Source: Symbiodinium natans (taxonomy: Eukaryota > Sar > Dinophyceae > Suessiales > Symbiodiniaceae). Taken from it: a stretch of 64,000 bases of DNA. The stretch covers positions 121,001-185,000 of the forward strand of contig CAJNDS010002468.1 in assembly GCA_905221605.1 (NCBI GenBank). The letters run 5' to 3'. Both the position numbers and the translations under genes were made by a program. Below, one piece after another: positions 36,201 to 48,200 of this stretch. Each line of letters starts with the position of its first letter. The stretch's first letter is position 1. The notes beneath the pieces are model-generated. The model was not told where the DNA came from, did no database searches, and worked only from the letters and a program-made list of their open reading frames with translations.

Positions 36201-39200
36201 CTAAAGGGGGCCTGCAAATCCAGGCCAGGGTCCCTGAGTTGCTCAGCATGCCCAGCCGGGACCTGGGCCGATGAAGGCCCGGTGGGGTTTGGGGTTTAGG
36301 GTTTGGGGTTTAGGGTTTAGGGTTTGGGGTTTAGGGTTCGGGGTTTAGGGTTTGGGGTTTAGGGTTTGGGGTTCAGGGTTTAGGGTTTAGGGTTTTTGGG
36401 TTTAGTGCTTGTTAGGTTTTTTGGTTTGGGGTTTAGGGTCAAGGGCTTGAGTTGCAGGGTTTGGGTGTTGAGGGTGTAGGGGGTTGGGGTATCTCGGATT
36501 CAGGGTTGTTCAGGGTTCGGGCTGTCTGGGGTTGTCTTCAGGGTGTTCGAACGTCTGGGTAGCATCGAATTCGACCACCCCGTGCGCTGGTCTTAAATTA
36601 TACTTGTGGGTTTCCGAAAATGGGGGGGGGGGGGTGCCCTTTTGGGGTCCCTTTAAGGGTTTAGGGTTTAGGGTTTAGGGTTTAGGGTTTAGGGTTTAGG
36701 GAATTAAAGGGCTACCCCCCAAAATTTGTGGAAATACCCATTTGGCTGCTGGGCTTAGGCTTCAGGCCCTGAGGTGCAGCGTTCTTGTGAATGATTCCTC
36801 CCTAATCCCTAAACCCTAACCCATGCACAGGTACATAAAGCCCTAGAGTCCCTAAAGCCCTCTAACCTTAAGCCAAAACCCTAAACCCCAGACCCTAAAC
36901 CCTAAACCCTAAACCCTAAACCCTAAACCCTAAACCCTAAACCCTAAACCCTAAACTGGAGAGGCTCCGCCGAATGTTGGAGCTGTCCCATGGGTCGATG
37001 GAGCAGCACCGCCAGTGTGGGGAAGCCTGGTTCTGGGGTGCTTAGGCATTAGCTTAAGGGTTTAGGGTTTAGGGTTTAGATAGTTTTGAGTTTTGGGTTT
37101 CCGGTTTAGGGTTTAGGGTTTGGGATTTAGGGTTTAGGGTTTAGGGTTTAGGGTTTAGGGTTTAGGGTTCAGGGTTTAGGGCGTGCCTCCGATTTTGGCT
37201 GGACTGCTCACCCTAAACCTTAAACCCACGCCCCAAAACCCTCGTACATCGAAAGTCCGCAACCCGGAATGGCCCAGGGTTTAGGGTTTAGGGTTTAGGG
37301 TTTAGGGTTTAGGGTTTAGGGTTTAGGGATTTCAGACCAGGTGTGTGCCCATCCTTCCATGTATAGGTTGGACGATTCGGTAGTGCAAAGCTTTCGAGTG
37401 CCCCAGAGCTTCCAAGGAGTGGTGGGATAGGGCGAAAGGGTTTTGAGGGTTTAGGGTTTTTGGGTTTATGGTGTCGGGTTCAGCTTTTAGGGGCCCAAAC
37501 CCTAAACCCTAAACCCTAAGCCCTAAGCCCTAAGCCCTAAACCCTAAACCCTACACCGTTTCAGGGTTTAGGGTTTCAGAGTTTTAGGGTTTCAGAGTTT
37601 TCGGGCTAGGACTGTGAATCGATTTTAAGGGCCCTTATACATTGCCCACGAGCCGTAACGCCATAGACCCCTCAAGCCTGAAATAGCCTGGTGCCTCTGC
37701 CCACGAAACCCCTAAACCCTAAACCCTAAACCTAGACCCTAGACCCGAAACCCTAAACCCTAAAATCCTTGATTTCCTGTCACCAAGGCGACTAGCATCG
37801 ACACCTGCCGCAATTGCAGCGTGGGTCGTGCCTCGGGTTCAGCGTAAAGTTTAAGGGTTTAGGCCTACCGGAAGGTTAGGGTTTTTCAGGGTTTAGGGTT
37901 CAGGTTTTAGGGTTTAGGGTTTAGCATGGATAGCAATACCTCCAAGTAGGTTTCAATTTTTTGGGCACGCCAAGACAAGCCCAAATCCCTGATTAAGTTA
38001 AGGTCAGGAGGGCTGTAGGATCTAGAGGTTTGTGACACGTCTAGTATCATACCTCTAGCTCGAGGCGTGGTGCACGTTTGTTGGATTATTCCCACCGCCC
38101 CATCAGTAGCAGAAGAGGCTTCAGACTCAGGCTAAGTTCTTGCGGTTTAGGGCTTAGGGTTTAGGGTTTAGGGCTCAGGGTTCAGTTGTTCAGGGCTTGG
38201 GGTTGCCAGCAGCCCACAGCGCACCCGACAACAAAAGCCGGTGAGTAGGATCCCACCACCAAACCCCAACCCCCCCAAACCTCCTAGACTCCAAACCCCC
38301 AAGCTCCCCCAAACCCTAAAAACCCCTAAACCCTAAACCCTAAACCCTAAACCCTAAACCCTAAACCCTAAACCCTAAACCCTACACCCTAAACCCGAAA
38401 CCCTAAACCCGAAACCCTAAACCCGAAACCCTAAACCCTAAACCCTACACCCCAGATCCCAACACCAGACACAGGCGCCGGAACCACCGAAGGCGCCACG
38501 GACCAGGAGGCCTGTGTTCAGTGCGTCGGGAGCTCAGAAGCCAGCTCGGGGCTCCCCCACTTAGGGTTTAGAGTTTGAGGGTTTAGGGTTTAGGGTTTAG
38601 GGTGTGAGGGTTTAGGGTTTGAGGGTTTAGGGTTTAGGGTTTGAGGGTTTAGGGTTTGAGGGTTTAGGGTTTGAGGGTTTAGGGTTTAGAGTTTGAGGGT
38701 TTAGGGTTTGAGGGTTTCGGGTTTGAGGGTTTAGGGTTTGAGGGTTTAGGGTTTGAGGGTTTCAGGGTTGAGGGTTTGCGGGTTCGGGTTTCGGGTTAGG
38801 GCTTGCAGTCGAAGACCCCTATGTGTCTCAGCGTCCTCCGCCCGACGCCCACATCTAACGAAGCACGCAGCTTTGGATAACTGAGGGATGTGGCCTACGT
38901 TTGAACATGTTTGAAGGACCACACGACATGCTTGTTTCCTGGCCACATTGTTCTGAAGGCTCCTTCCAGTCCGTGAAGTCGTTCGACGGCCCTTTGCTCT
39001 GGTAGCAGGTGCCAGCTTCGTCGCAAGCACCTTCGCTTCTCGGGTAGGTGGCTCTTTGCACACAGCGCTGTGTAAACAACTCTCTAGCCTATTCCATCAT
39101 TCAAGGCTAATCCTGGACGGATCTCCACGACATAAACAACTCCCCAGAGTTTTCATACCGCAAGGGGCCAGTCCTTGTCAGTGTCCTGTGACCGAGCCAA

Positions 39201-42200
39201 CTGAAGCTCTGTGGCACCCGTGTGATGCAGCGTCTCAGGGCGGGGCATGCAGCAGCAGCGCTCAAACGAGCTTGGAAAGGACAGGCTCTATGCGGACTGG
39301 ACATGGATGCCGTGGATTCAATCCGATCCTTGACATTGAAGCAACCACTGTCAAGACTATCGCTGCAAGATGTGGGTTTGCCGAGAAACCTGGAGTCGTT
39401 GACCTTTGGCCAAGACTGGGACAACAGCCAGAGCTTGGTAAATGTGGTGCTGCCTCGCAGCTTGAAGTCGTTGACCTTTGGTGAGCTCTTCAACCAGAGC
39501 TTGGAGAACGTGGCGCTGCCTGGCAGCTTGCAGTCATTGACCTTCGGTTTTGCTTTCAACCGGAGCTTGCAGAACGCGGTGCTTCCTGGCAGCTTGCAAT
39601 CATTGAGCTTTGGTCAGCTCTTCAACCAGAGCTTGGACAACGTTGTGCTGCCTGGCAGCTTGCGGTCATTGACCTTCGGCGATTGCTTCGACCAGAGCTT
39701 GGAGAACGTTGTGCTGCCTCGCAGCTTGCAGTCATTGACCTTCCACGGTGCCTTCAACCAGAGCTTGGACAACGTTGTACTGCCTGGCAGCTTGCGGTCA
39801 TTGACCTTCGGCGTTTTCTTCGACCAGGGCTTGGAGAATGCTGTGCTGCCTGGCAGCTTGCAATCATTGACCTTCGGCAGTTACTTCAACCAGAGCTTGG
39901 AGAACGTTGTGCTGCCAGGCAGCTTGCAGTCATTGACCTTCGGCGTTTCCTTCAACAAGAGCTTGGACAACGTTGTGCTGCCTGGCAGCTTGCGGTCATT
40001 GACCTTGGGCGATTGCTTCGACCAGAGCTTGGAGAACGTTGTGCTGCCTCGCAGCTTGCAATCATTGACCTTCGGTTGGCGTTTTGACCAAAGCTTGGAA
40101 AACGTTGTGCTACCAGGCAACTTGGAGTCATTAACCTTCGGCGGTTCCTTCAACCAGAGCTTGCAGAACGTTGTCCTGCCTGGCAGCTTGCAGGCACTGA
40201 CCTTTGGCGATTCCTTCAACCAGAGCTTGGACGACGTTGTTCTGCCCGGCAGCTTGCAGTCGTTGACCTTCGGCGTTTTCTTCAACCAGAGCTTGGAGAA
40301 CGTGACGCTGCCCAGCAGCTTGCAGTCACTGACCTTCGACGGTGCCTTCAGAAGAAGTTTGCAGAACGTGGTTCTTCCCGGCAGCTTGCGGTCATTGACC
40401 TTCGGCGATGGCGATGGCTTCGACCAGAGCTTGGAGAACGTTGTGCTGCCTGGCAGTTTGCAGTCCTTGACCTTCGGCGAGTCCTTCAACGAGCGCTTGG
40501 AGAACGTTGTGCTGCCTGGCAGCTTGCAGTCATTGACCTTGGGTGGTTCCTTCAACCAGAGCTTGGACGACATTGAGCTGCCTGGCAGCTTGCAGTCATT
40601 GACCTTTGGCGATTCCTTCAACCAGAGCTTGGACAACGTTGTGCTGCCTGGCAGCTTGCAGTCATTGACCTTCGGCGATTGCTTCGACCAGAGCTTGGAG
40701 AACGTGGCGCTGCCTGGCAGCTTGCAGTCATTGACCTTCGGCAGATAGTTCGACCAGAGCTTGGAGAACGTGGTGCTGCCTGGCAGCTTGCAGTCACTGA
40801 CCTTCGGCAGATACTTCAACCAAAGCTTGGAGAAGGTGGCGCTGCCGGGCAGCTTGCAGTCGTTGACCCTTGGTCGGCACTTCGACCAAAGCTTGGATCA
40901 CTTGAGTTTGCAACCAAGCTTGCTGAGTTTTAGTGATACGTCTTGCCATGTGGCTGTTTACTCTGCGGCCTGACCGCGTATCATGAGTATTGACACTTCA
41001 GCATGGCCCTGCCTGAGAGCTGCGTCTGGATCTGGGCCCTATGTGTCTGAGCGCCCTCCGCCCGATGGCCACATCTAACGAAGGAAGCAGCTTTGGGTCA
41101 CCAGAAGGTGTGGCCTACGGTTTGAACATGTTTGAAGGACCACACGACCAGCCGCGATGAAATGCTTGTTTCCTGGCCACATTGTTCTGAAGGCTCCCTC
41201 CAATGTGCGAAGTCGTTCGACGGTCCCTTGGTCCGGTAGCAGGTGCTAGCTTCGTTGCAAGCACGGTCGCTTCTCGGGTAGGTGGTTCTTTTTGCACGGC
41301 GCTGTGTAAACAACTCTTGCCCCAGATTTACTTGCTGGTTCTTCTTTGGGAATGAGTACCCTACAGAACCCCGTAAAGGGTATATGTAGGGCCCTAAATC
41401 CTCATTCCTGACTAAGAACCAGTGGTTTTTTCGTACGCTATGCGCGGTCCATTCCATGTCAGGGGGACCCTGACCGAGCCATGCCGAGAGGGTTTAGGGT
41501 TTAGGGTTTAGGGTTTAGGGTTTAGGGTTTAGGGAAGCCCTAAAGCCTCGATGGGTTGGGTGTTTGACTTGCCTTTCGATGAGAATATGACGGTGAAAGC
41601 CCACCAAACCCTAAACCCTAAACCCTAAGCCCTAAACCCTAAATCCTAAACCCTAACCCCTAAACCCTAAACCCTAAACCCTGAACCCCTAAACCCTAAA
41701 CCCTAAACCCTAACCCCTGAACCCTAAACCGCAGAACGGCCTGAACCCGAAGCCCCAAACCCTCAACCCTATTCGAATTGCGTCGCACGCCAGAGGTGCC
41801 TGGAAGATACAGCGACGAAGAGGGCGCCAGCGCGGCATCCTTGGCTAGCGTAGGTTTCTTCTTGTCTCTTGGTCGTGGGCTCGTAAGCCCTAAACCCTAA
41901 CAATCCCCCCCCCGAAACACTAGGACTAGTAAACAACCTGAAGCCCGAATCCGAAAATCAGAGGGGGGTACTGTATTTTGTTTTTCCACGCTCCACTCTG
42001 AAAATTTAAATCCTAAACCCTAAACCCGAAGCCCTAGACCCTAAACCCTGAAGTTTAGGGGTGGTTAGGGGTGGTTGAGATTGTGGGGTTGCGGGCGCAC
42101 CCCATACCAAAATCCCCAAACCTGGCTGAGAGCGGTGGGCAATATATAACTTAGGGCGTGCGGATGGCACCCGGCTGCGGACTTGGGAGAGCTGGTAAAG

Positions 42201-45200
42201 TTCTTTCAAGGCTTTCCTGCGATCCCGAAACGGTTAGGGTTTAGGGTTTAGGGTTTAGGGTTTAGGGTTTAGGGTTTAGGGTTTAGGGTTTAGGGTTTAG
42301 GGTTTAGGGTTTAGGGTTTAGGGTTTAGGGTACCCCAAACCCGAAACCCTTAATCCCTTTTTTCCTCAAGGCCTGCTCCCTTTGCAGCCCCGGCCGCTAT
42401 GCCACGGAGCCCGGGCCCCGGTTCTCGCCTCTCGAGAACCATTTCAGGGCCAACTCGGTCAGGGTTTAGGGTTTAGGGTGTAGGGTTTAGGGTTTAGGGT
42501 TTAGGGTTTAGGGTTTAAAAGTTTAGGGTTTAGGGTTTACGGGTTTACGGGTTTAGGGTCTAGGGTCTAGGGTTTAGGGGCCAGGGATGAGGGTTTTGGG
42601 TTTAGGTTTCTGCTTTTGGTTCAGGGCTAGGCTTTGGGGTTGAGGGGTTTCGGCTGACGTTCAGGGGTTGGGGTTAATGGTTTAGTATTGTTGGTTTCGG
42701 GTTTTGAGGAATGGCTCATACACGCTTGCTGTCTGTTGGGGGCAGTGATAGGCCGAATCCTTCGCGATAGTCGAGCCCTGGCTCTCTATAGGGTTTAGAG
42801 TTTAGGAGGGTTTAGGGTTTAGGGTTTAGGGTTTAGGGTTTAGGGTTTAGGGTTTAGGGTTTCGGGTTTAGGGCAACACGGACTTCGCCGTGTGTCGAGT
42901 AGCAGCACACCCAAACAGCCAGGGGGTTGCCCAGCACCGAACCGTGGAATTGAAATCCCACGGTGACAGGCAAGGCCAGTGGCCTGATAGGCCTCCAAGT
43001 TCGCCTTTCAAGAGGTATAAGGAGGGAGGGACCCCTAGAAGGGACCCTTAGTCTTATGCCCCTATACAACCCCTACATAGTCCTTCTATCGTCCTTATAT
43101 TCTCTAAGTAGCCCCTAAGCAACCCCTAAACCTTAAAACCCTAAACCCTAAGGTTCCTTGTAAGGGTCCCTCCCCTAGTCCCTTGAGCCTTGACTTGGGC
43201 AAGGCTCTCGACCACTTCTTTAAACAGGGTTTAGGGGTTTAGAGGTTCTGGGGTTTGGAGTTTAGGGGCTTTAGCTTTAGGGGCTTTAGGGGCTTTAAGG
43301 GGCTTAAAGGGCTTTAGGGGCTTTAGGGGGCTTTAGGGGCTCTGGGGGCTTTAGGGGCTTTAGGGGGCTTTAGGGGCTTTAGGGGCTTTAGGGGCTTTAG
43401 GGGCTTTAGGGGCTTTAGGGGCTTTAGGGGGCTTGAGGGGCTTTAGGGTATCCCGGAGAGCCAACCCCGAAGCCCTTAAACCCCCAAAACCCCAAAACCC
43501 AAAGCCCTAAACCCTGAAAGCGTAAACCCTCAACCCTAGAGCCCGTAAACCCAATAAACCCTAAACCCAATAAACCCTAAACCCTAAACCCTAAACCCTA
43601 AACCCTAAACCCTAAACCCTAAACCCTAAACCCTAAACCCTAAACCCTAAACCCTAAACCCTAAACCTCTCAGAACCCTGACCCCCAGGACTGGTGCGAG
43701 CTCCGTGGAGGTTTGCCAGGATTGCGGCGCAGGTGCCCCTTGCGGGGTGGGTAGGGTTTAGGGTTTAGGGTTTAGGGTTTAGGGTTTAGGGTTTAGGGTT
43801 TTTTAGGGTTTAGGGTTTGGGGTTTAGGGTTTAGGGTTTAGGGTTTAGGGTTCAGAGTGCTTCAGGGTGGGCCTTGAGCGTTTCGGGTTTTGGGGGGTTT
43901 AGTGTTTTAGGGTTTAGGGTTTAGGGTTTAGGGTTTGGGGGGTTTAGTGTTTTAGGGTTTAGGGTTTAGGGTTTAGGGTTTAGGGTTTGGGGGTTTAGTG
44001 TTTTAGGGTTTCATGATGCTTGGAGGTTTAGGGAGGGCTACAACTGCGCTTGTACGGAGGGTTACCGTAGCTTCAGCTACTTCTGACTGTGACGAGTTTC
44101 TTCTAACACAACCCTGAGCCCTAAACCCTAAACCCTAAACCCGAAACCCTAAACCCGAAAACCCTAAACCCTAAACACTTAATGTCTCCCATGGGCTTGC
44201 GGTAGGCCGCGCCAGCAGCGAGGGCGCTGGCAGTTGCAGCGACTGCTCGCCGGGGCGCAGGGCTCTCAGTGTGTCTAGGGTCTAGGGTTTAGGGTTTAGG
44301 GTTTAGGGAGTGTCTGCTTTTTTCCGGCTTCGGGCTTGGGGCTCTAGAGTTACCTCCCGTGCTTAGGGTTTAGGGCTCTTGAATGATGATAAGAGGTTTT
44401 GGGGCTTAGGGTTTCGGGTTTAGGGTTTTGGGTTTAGGGTTTAGGGTTTTTGGGGTTTAGGGTTTAGGGTTTAGGGTTTTTGGGGTTTGGGCTTCGGGCT
44501 TCGAGGGTCTAATTAGAGTTTCTGGGGTTTTGGGTTGAGGGTTTTCGGGGTTTAGGGTTTAGGGCTTGGGGTTTGTCTAGGGTTACAAGGCTTGGGGTTT
44601 AAGGGTCTGGGGTTTCGATTTTCAGGGTTTAGGTCGAGGGTTGGCCCTTGCAATGTAAGCATACATGGCGGATACGCATAGTGTAGCTTCTGCAGATATC
44701 TGCCCAGAGAGATCGTATCCTCGCAGGGTGGAAAGAAGAGGAACTGCTTTGCCATGTTGACCCTAAACCCTAACCTCGAAACCCCCTGCACTAGGTCCAC
44801 ACACTGCAAAACATCTAGATATCGTGAGGGCTCTGTGGGCAGTCCACTTTTCCCAGAGGGTTGGTGCGTGGGGGCATGCGACAACCGAAGCCCCAAACCC
44901 TAAGCCCTAAGCCCTAAGCAACACCTTGGAATCCCAAGAGCTGATGCCTAACCTGGAGAACCCCGAAGCTTTAAGGGTTAGGGTTTGGGGTTGCTGGGGT
45001 TTGGGTGTAGACCCTTGAAGCACGAAAGACCCCAAACTTCAAAACCTAAGCCCCTAACCCAAAACCCTGAAAGCCCCAAAGCCCTAAACCTGGCCCCTTT
45101 AAACCCGATACACGTTTCAGCCCCTTACACCCCTCAGAGCCCAAACCCTATAAGCTCCATACACCCTCTGGGCCGTAACCCTATTCCCTCCTTAGGAATT

Positions 45201-48200
45201 ATCTTCTTATTGTTGTTTATATAAAACCCAAGGTAATCGGTAAAGTAATGTGTCTATTAAGGTTCTAAGGGGATGACTGCCCCTTCTAGGCGTTGGATGC
45301 CTAGGCTCTGTCATATGCAAGACCCGCGGCCTGCCTCTGGACAGCCGCCGCAGTCCACCAAGCTGTGTGCCCACTTTAACACTCGTGGTGGCTGCAAGCG
45401 GGGGCGCAAGTGCAGATTTCTTCACGTCAGCAAGCAAGGAGAGGTCATGAGTTCGCGGACTGACCAGACCTTCAAGCACAAACTGCCGAGATGGTTGGAA
45501 AGGGAAGAATCCCTTACCACGCTTGGCAAGGTTTCGGTCGCTAAAGCCCTAAAGCCCTGCTGAACTGAATGTTCCGGTGAGCCCGGCTTAGAACCCGTAA
45601 GCCTTTTTCGCACCCTAAACCCCAAACTCCAAACCCCAAACCCTAAACAGACCCTAAACCCTAAACCTCAAAACCCTAATCCCCTAAACCCTGAACCTTA
45701 AAACCCTAAACCTAAACCCTAAACCCTAAACCCCCGAAGCCCCTAACAGGCCATGCGCCGAGCAACGCCAGCGCCAGCTGCGCCGAGTGCCCCGCGGGGC
45801 GCTTTGTGGAGGAGCATCGGGTGTTTCGGGTTTAGGGTTTAGGGTTTGGGGTTTTAATGGGTTTGGGGTTTAGGGTTTTAGGGTTTAGGGTTTAGGATTT
45901 AGGGTTCAGGGTTTGGGGCTTTAGGAGTTTAGGAGTTAGGAGTTTAGGGGTTTGGGTAATTTAGGGGGCTTAAGGGTTTTTTCACGGTTTTGGGGTTTAG
46001 GGTCTCGGGGTTGGGGAATTTAGGGCTCAGGGATGTAGGAGCTAGGGCATGTCGGGTGGAGGGTCTAAGGACTGCAGGATGTGAGGCAGGTTTAGGGTTT
46101 TCAGGAATAAACCCTAAACCCTAAACCCTAAACCCCTAAACCCCTAAACCCTAAACCCTAAACCCCGAAACCCCGAAACCCCTAAACCCCGAAGCCCCTA
46201 AACCCCTAAACCCCTAAACTCCTAAACCCTAAACCCTAAGCCCTAAACCCTACACCCGAAACTCTCAACCCCAAATCCCAAAACCCCAACCCTAAACCCT
46301 AAAGCCTAACCCTAAACCCTAAACCTCTCTACCATATAACCCTAAATGTTAAGCACTAATTGTAGAATTTGATCAGTTTTTTGTTTTTCACTTTGTTTTT
46401 TTACCCCCCCCCCCATTGTTCGGCACGAATTGGAGAATTTGATCCATTTCGACCGCTCTGTGTCCCCTGAAATTTTGATCTCTCTAACCCTCCATGGTTC
46501 AGCACGAATAAGAAATGAATAGACTTTCTATTTTCGTATTGTTATGGGATTCTTTGGGCGGGTGGGTCTTGTTCCGTTGCCTACACACACTGCTGGCCTA
46601 GTAAATTCTCGAACTTGAGATGCTGAACCCTAAGCCCTAAGCCCTAAACCCTAAACCCTAAAAACCCTACACCCGAAACCCTAAACCCCAAATCCCAAAG
46701 CCCTAAACCCCTAAACCCTAAACCCGAAACCCTAAACCCTAAACCCTAAACCCTAAAACCCTAAAACCCTAAAACCCGAAAGCGGCCAGAGCAGGCCGCC
46801 TTGGCAAGCAGCTGCCACCTTTGCCCTTCGGGCCGCTTTGGCGCCACGCCAGGCCAGGCCAGCGAAGACCAGGCGGGGCCTGGATTGGAGGGTGTGGGGC
46901 TTTAAGGTTTAGGGTGCAGGGGTTTGGGGTTTTAGGGTTTAGGGTTTAGGGTTTAGGGTTTCAGGGTTTAGGGGCTTAGGGTTCAGGGTTTAGTGGCTTA
47001 GAGTTTAGGGTTTAGGGTTTAGGTTTTGGCCCTCAGCCCTAAGCCTCTTGGGGTTTAGGGTTCAGGGTTTAGGACTTAGGGTTCTAAGGCCCGCTCGACA
47101 AGTCGGGTCACGCGCATGCGTGCTTTTAGCACCAGCGCGCCCCCTCAATAAGGATGCTCTTCCAACTCTAAGCCCTAAGCCCTAAACCCCAAACCCTATA
47201 AACCCTATAAACCCTATAAGCTCTATAAACCCTCTAAACCCTCTAAACCCTATCTGCCATATAAACCCTATAAGCCCTATAAACCCTATAAACCCCATAA
47301 ACCCTATAAACCCTATAAGCCCTATAAACCTCCCAAGGCTTGCAGCGACTGCGGCGCGGGCCGCTACGGGGACACCGAGGGGGCTGGCACCTGCGACCCC
47401 TGCGCACCAGGCCACTTGATTGGGTTGAGGGTTTAGGGTTTAGGGTTTAGGGTTTAGGGTTTAGGGTTCAGGGTTTAGGGTTTAGGGTTTAGGGTTTAGG
47501 GTTTAGGGTTTAGGGTTTAGGGTCTAGGGTTTAGGGTTTGGGGTTTGGGGTTTAGGGTTTAGGGTTTCGGGTTTAGGGTGTAGTGTTTAGGGTGCAGGGT
47601 TTAGGGGTTCAGGGGTTTATGGCTTAATGGGGGGTTTAGGGGGTTTAGGGGTTTAGTTTAGGGGTTTAGGGCTTTAGGGGTTTATGGGGTTTAGGGTTTT
47701 AGGGTTTTAAGGGTTTAGGGGTTTCGGGGTTAGGGTTTTAAGGGTTTAGGGGTTTCGGGGTTAGGGTTTCAAGGGTTTAGGGGTTCAGGGTTTTAGGGGT
47801 GTAGGGAAGCAGGGGTTTGGGGTTTATGTTTTGAGATGTTTGAGGCGCTTGAGGGGTTGGAGGTACTTGAGGTGTTCAGGTTAGGTTTTCAATGCGCCAG
47901 GCCACTTGAGGTATTTGAGTTTATAGGGTTGAGGTTGTTATAGGGTAAGTTTAGGGGGTTGAGGGTTGAGGGCGCTCCACAGGGGACCCTAAAACACCCA
48001 AGCCGCAAACTGGGTCTAGGACTTGGAGTTTAGGGTTTGGGTTTTTTTGTTTTAGTTTAGGGTTTAGGGTTTAGGGTTAGGGTTTAGGGTTTAGGGTTTA
48101 GGGTTTAGGGTTTAGGGTTTAGGGTTTAGGGTTTAGGGTTTAGGGTTTAGGGTTTAGGGTTTAGGGTTCAGGGGTTTAGGGGTTAAGGGGTTAAGGGGTT

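Noticed and set aside
36956-37030. Helical protein reading LERLRRMLELSHGSMEQ
   Set aside because: Another frame of the same island gives a full C-x2-C-P-x-G-R-W-S repeat in line with neighbouring exons; this shows how short GC-rich islands can mislead.
38746-39079. Minus-strand frames over the FNIP upstream region
   Set aside because: The duplicated copy at 41038 does not keep the same frame intact, and they overlap a presumptive leader of a + strand gene.
39881-40819. 312-residue minus-strand frame opposite the FNIP gene
   Set aside because: A 66-bp repeat with biased codons leaves the antisense open; the sense frame matches a known repeat family.
42854-43069. 71-residue minus-strand frame
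   Set aside because: Both strands are open over part of it, the start is in a repeat and the end in a MITE; no family seen.
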